Source: Thalassovita sp.
GTDB lineage: Bacteria; Pseudomonadota; Alphaproteobacteria; Rhodobacterales; Rhodobacteraceae
DNA: 64,000 nt
Direction of reading: 5' to 3'
Assembly (NCBI GenBank): GCA_017792425.1
Contig: CP051233.1
Coordinates: 585,457-649,456 of the forward strand
In this document: piece by piece, positions 59,883 to 64,000 of the stretch
Numbering within the stretch: the stretch's first letter is position 1
Layout of the letters: every line of letters starts with the position of its first letter
Program-made: the position numbers and the translations under genes
The notes under the pieces: model-generated
The model's input: only the letters and a program-made list of their open reading frames with translations
Database searches by the model: none
What the model was told of the DNA's origin: nothing

Positions 59883-60716
59883 ATGCACGACATGGAAACC
59901 GGATACCATTACAACGTCATGCGCCGCGCGCTGGACCTGATCGACGCGGAACCGGGCCTGTCACTGGGCGGCCTGGCGGTGCGGATGGACATGAGCCCGG
60001 CGCATTTTCAGCGGGTGTTTTCGCAATGGGTGGGGGTGTCGCCGAAGCGGTACCAACAATACCTGGCGCTGGATCACGCCAAGGCGCTGCTGCGGGACAA
60101 CATGACGACGCTTCAGGTCAGCCATTCTGTTGGGCTGTCGGGCAATGGGCGGTTGCATGACCTGTTCATCCGCTGGGAGGCCATGAGCCCCGGCGATTAT
60201 GCCAAGGCAGGTGAGGGCGTGGTGGTGCGCTGGGGCTGGTTTGACAGCCCGTTCGGGCTGGCGCTGGTGATGGGCACCGAAAAGGGGCTGTGCGGGTTGG
60301 CCTTTGCCGCCGAAACCGGGACGGAACACGCGATGCAGGACATGCTGTCGCGTTGGCCCAAGGCGGATTTCGTGGAAGATTCGATGGCGCTGAAACCGCT
60401 GGTGGACGCGGTGTTTGACCAGAAGGGTGAAACCCGGCTGCACATGATCGGCGCACCGTTCCAGATCAAGGTCTGGGAGGCGTTGCTGCGGATCCCTTCG
60501 GGGCATGTGACCACGTACTCGGAGATCGCCCAGTCGATCGGCAGTCCGAAGGCCGTGCGGGCGGTTGGCACGGCGGTGGGACGCAATCCTGTCAGTTGGC
60601 TGATCCCCTGCCACCGCGCTTTGCGCAAGTCGGGCGAGTTGGGCGGCTATCACTGGGGCCTGCCGGTGAAGCGCGCGTTGCTGGCCTGGGAATCCGCGCG
60701 GGCGGAATCCGCCTGA
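59883..60716 (+). CDS. Ada-like fusion: AraC-type HTH with O6-methylguanine-DNA methyltransferase
   Basis: This is a 277-aa protein. The N-terminal 100 residues form an AraC-type helix-turn-helix (LSLGGLAVRMDMSPAHFQRVFSQWVGVSPKRYQQ). The C-terminal half is an O6-alkylguanine-DNA alkyltransferase with IPCHRAL (nucleophile Cys243), VWEALLRIPSGHVTTYSEIA and GGYHWGLPVKRALLAWE. The zinc-binding N-terminal domain of classical Ada, which takes methyl groups from phosphotriesters, is missing. ATG 59883 has AAGGAAAGG 8 nt upstream. It is divergent from nth, so two DNA-repair genes share a spacer. A short hairpin TGCGCG/CGCGCA follows the stop. Confidence 0.92.
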   Translation: MHDMETGYHYNVMRRALDLIDAEPGLSLGGLAVRMDMSPAHFQRVFSQWVGVSPKRYQQYLALDHAKALLRDNMTTLQVSHSVGLSGNGRLHDLFIRWEAMSPGDYAKAGEGVVVRWGWFDSPFGLALVMGTEKGLCGLAFAAETGTEHAMQDMLSRWPKADFVEDSMALKPLVDAVFDQKGETRLHMIGAPFQIKVWEALLRIPSGHVTTYSEIAQSIGSPKAVRAVGTAVGRNPVSWLIPCHRALRKSGELGGYHWGLPVKRALLAWESARAESA

Positions 60717-60753
60717 ATGCGCGAAAACCCGCGCAGGTTTACATAATCGTGTT

Positions 60754-60782
60754 TTGGGTCAGGCGGTTCCGCTTCATATAAT
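60754..60782 (+). promoter_or_regulatory. Predicted sigma-70 promoter of the OmpA lipoprotein gene
   Basis: TTGGGT (60754-60759), 17-nt spacer and a perfect TATAAT (60777-60782), 43 nt before the start. This is the best -10 box in the window and suits a highly expressed envelope protein. Confidence 0.65.
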
Positions 60783-60825
60783 GCCGTTGATCCGCTTGCC
60801 GGAGAACCAAAAGAGGCATTGACCA

Positions 60826-61482
60826 ATGATCCGAGCAAACAAAGCCGTGATGATCCTGTCCGGCGCTGCGCTGCTGCTGACCACCGCCTGTACAGGGCCT
60901 GAATACCTGAATGGCACTGACCCGAACAAGAACGCCAAGGAAGGGGCTGTTCTGGGCGGTATCCTGGGGGCAATCACCGGGGCGGCAGTATCCAAGGACA
61001 ACAAGAAGGGCGCGATTGTCGGCGGCATTGTTGGCGCGGGTGTCGGGGCCGCGATCGGCAACAACCTGGACAAGCAGGAGGCCGAGTTGCGTCAGAGCCT
61101 GGACGGCCGCGTGCGCATCATCAACGAAGGCGACCGGCTGGTGGTGATCATGCCGCAGGATATCCTGTTCGATACGGACAGCACCTATGTCCAGCCCGCG
61201 CTGCGGGATGATCTGCAAACCGTGGCGGCCAGCCTGAACCGCTATCCCGACACCACGGTGCAGGTCGTGGGGCATACGGATAACACCGGGTCGGCCCAGT
61301 ATAACCTGGACTTGTCGCAGCGGCGCGCGTCGTCGGTGGCGAATATCCTGATTGGGTCCGGTGTCTATGGTAGCCGCGTGCGGATCATCGGCCGGGGCGA
61401 GGATATGCCCATCGCCACCAACCTGACCCCCGAGGGCCGCGCCCAGAACCGGCGGGTCGAGATTATCATTCTGCCGAACTGA
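60826..61482 (+). CDS. OmpA-family outer-membrane lipoprotein
   Basis: This is a 218-aa lipoprotein. The signal peptide ends in TTAC with lipidated Cys22. Residues 40-80 contain glycine-zipper repeats (GAVLGGILGAITGAAVS and GAIVGGIVGAGVGAAIG), which can insert in a membrane, and 105-218 form an OmpA_C domain (VQVVGHTDNTGSAQYNLDLSQRRASSV, GRAQNRRVEI) that binds peptidoglycan. The arrangement resembles YiaD/YfiB. It anchors the outer membrane to the wall. Confidence 0.93.
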   Translation: MIRANKAVMILSGAALLLTTACTGPEYLNGTDPNKNAKEGAVLGGILGAITGAAVSKDNKKGAIVGGIVGAGVGAAIGNNLDKQEAELRQSLDGRVRIINEGDRLVVIMPQDILFDTDSTYVQPALRDDLQTVAASLNRYPDTTVQVVGHTDNTGSAQYNLDLSQRRASSVANILIGSGVYGSRVRIIGRGEDMPIATNLTPEGRAQNRRVEIIILPN

Positions 61483-61559
61483 TCCATCTGCTAGGGATGG
61501 TCGGAACGCCCCGTGCCCGTCGGGCCGGGGCGTTCTTCTTTTCTGACCACGGGGGACCG

Positions 61560-62102
61560 ATGACCAAACCGACCATCCTGACCATTTGCGGATCGCTGCG
61601 CGCGGGGTCCGTGAACCGCAAGCTGCTGGCCGAAGCGGTGGCGCTGTTCGGCCCGGCGACGGTGATCAAGGCCGATCTGCGCCTGCCGCTGTATGACGGC
61701 GACCTGGAGGACGCGCAGGGGATTCCGGGGGCGGTGCTGGCGCTGGCGGACCAGATCCGGCAGGCGGACGGGATCATCCTGTCCTCGCCCGAGTACAACA
61801 AGGGCATCACCGGCGTGCTGAAGAACGCGCTGGACTGGGTCAGCCGGGTCGAAGGCATGGTTCTGAAGGACAAGCCGCTGGCCGTGATGTCGGCGAATGA
61901 TGGCCGCGCGGGGGGTGAAACCGGGCAGTACATGCTGCGCGCCTGCCTGACACCGCTGCGGCCGCGCATCATCAACGGGCCGTTCGTCATGGTGGCTGGT
62001 GCGGCCAAAGTGTTCGAGTCGGGCCGGCTGGACAGCCCGCACTACCTGAAAACACTGGGCCTGTTGATGGACGCCCTGCGGGCCGAAATCGCGCGGGATT
62101 AG
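61560..62102 (+). CDS. NADPH-dependent FMN reductase family flavoprotein
   Basis: This is a 180-aa flavodoxin-like protein. ICGSLRAGSVNRKLL binds the FMN phosphate and SSPEYNKGITGVLKNALDWVSR is the family signature. Similar proteins reduce quinones, chromate or azo compounds with NAD(P)H. The start is ATG 61560 (GGGGGACC upstream). Its last 4 nt overlap the end of polA on the other strand. Confidence 0.9.
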   Translation: MTKPTILTICGSLRAGSVNRKLLAEAVALFGPATVIKADLRLPLYDGDLEDAQGIPGAVLALADQIRQADGIILSSPEYNKGITGVLKNALDWVSRVEGMVLKDKPLAVMSANDGRAGGETGQYMLRACLTPLRPRIINGPFVMVAGAAKVFESGRLDSPHYLKTLGLLMDALRAEIARD

Positions 62103-64000
62103 TGTGCCTGCGCCCAGTTCTGGCCCTGTCCGGCGTCCACGGTCAGCGGAACGGTCAAATGCAGGGCGGGGGCGGCGGCGGTTTCCATGACCTCGCGCGC
62201 GCGGGCGATCACGGCGTCGGCTTGGCCTTCGTCCACCTCGAACAGCAGTTCGTCATGCACCTGTAGCAGCATCTTGGCGGGCAGATCAGCAATCGCGGAT
62301 TCCATGCGGATCATGGCGCGGCGGATCACATCGGCGGCGGTGCCCTGAATCGGCGCATTGATCGCGGCGCGTTTCGCAAATCCGGCGCCGGGGCCCTTGG
62401 CGTTGATTTCCGGCGTGTGGATCTTGCGGCCGAACATCGTCTGCACATAGCCGTGTTCCTTGGCGAAGGTCGTGGTCGCGTCCATGTAGCTGCGGATTCC
62501 GGGGAAGCGTTCGAAATAACGGTCGATGAAGCCCTGCGCCTCGGCCCGCGGGATGCGCAGGTTGCGCGCAAGGCCGAAGCCCGAAATGCCGTAGATCACG
62601 CCGAAGTTGATTGCCTTGGCGCGGCGGCGGATGTCGGGGGTCATCTGGTCCAGCGGCACGTCGAACATTTCGCTGGCGGTCATGGCGTGAATGTCCAGAC
62701 CATCCTTGAATGCCTGTTTCAGTGCGTCGATCCCGGCCATTTCGGCCAGAATGCGCAGTTCGATCTGGCTGTAGTCCAGCGACAGCAGCACCTTGCCTTC
62801 GTCCGCAACAAAGGCTTCGCGGATACGGCGGCCTTCCTCGGTGCGGACGGGGATGTTTTGCAGGTTGGGGTCGGTCGAGGCCAGACGCCCCGTGTTGGCC
62901 CCGGTCTGCACATAGGACGTATGAACGCGGCCCGTTTCGGGGTTGATGTGGTCCTGCAGCGCGTCGGTGTAGGTGGATTTCAGTTTCTGCAACTGGCGGT
63001 AATCCAGCACCCGGGCGGCGAAATCGTGTTCGGTGGCCAGATCTTCCAGCACGTCGGCGGGGGTAGACCATTGCCCGGTCTTGGTTTTCTTGCCGCCTTG
63101 CAGGCCCATTTCCTCGAACAGGATGGCGCCGACCTGGGCGGGGGACTGGACGTTGAAATCGTGGCCGGCCAGTTCGTGCAGCTCTGCCTCTAGCCCCGCC
63201 ATTTTCTGGGCAAAGGCGTTGGACATGCGCGACAGGGTATCGCGGTTGACCTTGATGCCGTGCATTTCCATCCGGGCCAGCACCGGGGCCAGCGGGCGTT
63301 CCAGCGTTTCGTAGACGGTGGTGACGCGGGCCTGGTGCAACTGCGGCTTGAACAATTCCCACAGGCGCAGGGTGATGTCGGCGTCTTCGGCGGCGTATTT
63401 CACCGCGTCGTCAATCGGCACGCGGTCAAAGGTGATGGCGGATTTGCCGGTGCCCAGCAGCGATTTGATCGGGATCGGCGTGTGGGTCAGGTAGCGTTCG
63501 GCCAGCGCATCCATCCCGTGCCCGTGCAGTCCGGCGTTCATCGCATAGGACATCAGCATGGTGTCGTCGAACGGGGCGACGGTGATTCCGTGACGCGCAA
63601 AGATCTTGGCGTCGTATTTCATGTTCTGCCCGATTTTCAGAACCGACGCGTCCTGCAGAACCGGTTTCAGCAGTTCCAGCGCCTGGTCCAGCGGCATTTG
63701 CCCCTCGGCCAGGGTGTCGCTGCCGAACAGGTCGTCGCTGCCGTCCTTGTGGCCGACGGGGATGTAGCAGGCCTGTCCCGCGTCGATACACAGGGAAATC
63801 CCGACCAGTTCGGCGCGCATTTCGTCAAGGCTGGTGGTTTCCGTGTCCACCGCGACATAGCCACGTTCATGCGCGCGGGCAATCCAGCGGGCCAGCGCGG
63901 CGGCATCGCGGACGCATTCATAGTCTTCGGGCTTGAAGGGGATGGCGTCGGGTGCGTCCGCGGCCTCTGGCTCGGCGCCGCGCGGGTCGGTGTCGGTGAT
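62099..64000 (-). CDS. polA: DNA polymerase I, N-terminus outside the window
   Basis: The 633 C-terminal residues are visible; the frame is open at the right edge. The 3'-5' exonuclease domain starts about residue 40 with YVAVDTETTSLDE, carrying the Asp and Glu of exonuclease motif I, so proofreading may be intact. The polymerase domain has motif A (LSLDYSQIELR), motif B (RRAKAINFGVIYGISGFGLA) and motif C (LLQVHDELLFE), all complete. The 5'-3' nuclease domain should lie to the right of the window. It converges with the FMN-reductase gene (4-nt overlap). Confidence 0.96.
   Translation of the reverse strand: MTDTDPRGAEPEAADAPDAIPFKPEDYECVRDAAALARWIARAHERGYVAVDTETTSLDEMRAELVGISLCIDAGQACYIPVGHKDGSDDLFGSDTLAEGQMPLDQALELLKPVLQDASVLKIGQNMKYDAKIFARHGITVAPFDDTMLMSYAMNAGLHGHGMDALAERYLTHTPIPIKSLLGTGKSAITFDRVPIDDAVKYAAEDADITLRLWELFKPQLHQARVTTVYETLERPLAPVLARMEMHGIKVNRDTLSRMSNAFAQKMAGLEAELHELAGHDFNVQSPAQVGAILFEEMGLQGGKKTKTGQWSTPADVLEDLATEHDFAARVLDYRQLQKLKSTYTDALQDHINPETGRVHTSYVQTGANTGRLASTDPNLQNIPVRTEEGRRIREAFVADEGKVLLSLDYSQIELRILAEMAGIDALKQAFKDGLDIHAMTASEMFDVPLDQMTPDIRRRAKAINFGVIYGISGFGLARNLRIPRAEAQGFIDRYFERFPGIRSYMDATTTFAKEHGYVQTMFGRKIHTPEINAKGPGAGFAKRAAINAPIQGTAADVIRRAMIRMESAIADLPAKMLLQVHDELLFEVDEGQADAVIARAREVMETAAAPALHLTVPLTVDAGQGQNWAQAH

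Overview
The window reads as a GC-rich alphaproteobacterial chromosome, most likely a marine Rhodobacterales (Roseobacter-group) strain. This rests on the protein repertoire (DUF2794, DUF3035, DUF5665, SDHAF4/DUF1674, a Branch-type glycosyltransferase with a long C-terminal extension, a bacterial ALDH16) and on gene order (rsmB-heparinase-purH-lspA-DUF3035-M16-M16). No rRNA, tRNA, IS element, prophage or CRISPR array was found. Almost all of the sequence is coding, and both ends cut through genes (a transglutaminase-like gene on the left, polA on the right).

Layout. 0-8 kb: end of a transglutaminase-like gene, an SDR dehydrogenase, a TSUP permease, a complete branched-chain-amino-acid-type ABC importer (SBP, two ATPases, two permeases) and an MFS permease. 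8-15 kb: asd, an orphan sugar-transfer ATP-grasp protein, beta-carbonic anhydrase, an M17 aminopeptidase with an NlpC/P60 hydrolase, then a 3-hydroxyacyl-CoA-dehydrogenase-like gene and DUF2794. 15-24 kb, minus strand: the ancestral rbfA-truB-rpsO-pnp block, interrupted by a DUF2233 gene, DUF1643, DUF5665, a membrane-anchored RTX protein and a U32 (TrhP-like) gene. 24-36 kb, plus strand: dapB, rsmB, heparinase-like, purH, lspA, lipoprotein, an active/inactive M16 pair, and an RlmL-like methyltransferase, with one minus-strand secreted trypsin-like protease.

36-44 kb, minus strand: a probable sulfide-responsive cluster (DUF2892, a DUF442-sulfide:quinone oxidoreductase fusion, SulP) led by a strong promoter with an inverted repeat over the -35 box. 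It is followed by a degenerate 2-dehydro-3-deoxygalactonokinase-like gene and a deoC-ALDH16 pair that could handle deoxyribose-derived acetaldehyde. 44-52 kb: smpB, 3-mercaptopyruvate sulfurtransferase, an aromatic/aspartate aminotransferase, GNAT, cspA, dapA and a soluble lytic transglycosylase. 52-59 kb: an unfused MnmC (FAD oxidase gene divergent from mnmD), an EamA exporter, VOC and HIT proteins, and a divergent glycosyltransferase/sulfotransferase pair. 59-64 kb: adenosine-kinase-like PfkB, nth, an Ada-like alkyltransferase, an OmpA lipoprotein, an FMN reductase and polA.

The observations most worth following are: the SQR fusion, in which the second redox cysteine appears to have moved; a 23-nt element (GGGTATT-N4-CCAAGAAAAA-R-C) found 28-50 nt downstream of three unrelated genes, always in the sense direction; two promoters whose spacers as well as their boxes are conserved; and a 305-nt intergenic region at 51.5-51.8 kb holding a perfect 19-bp palindrome and a possible small RNA.
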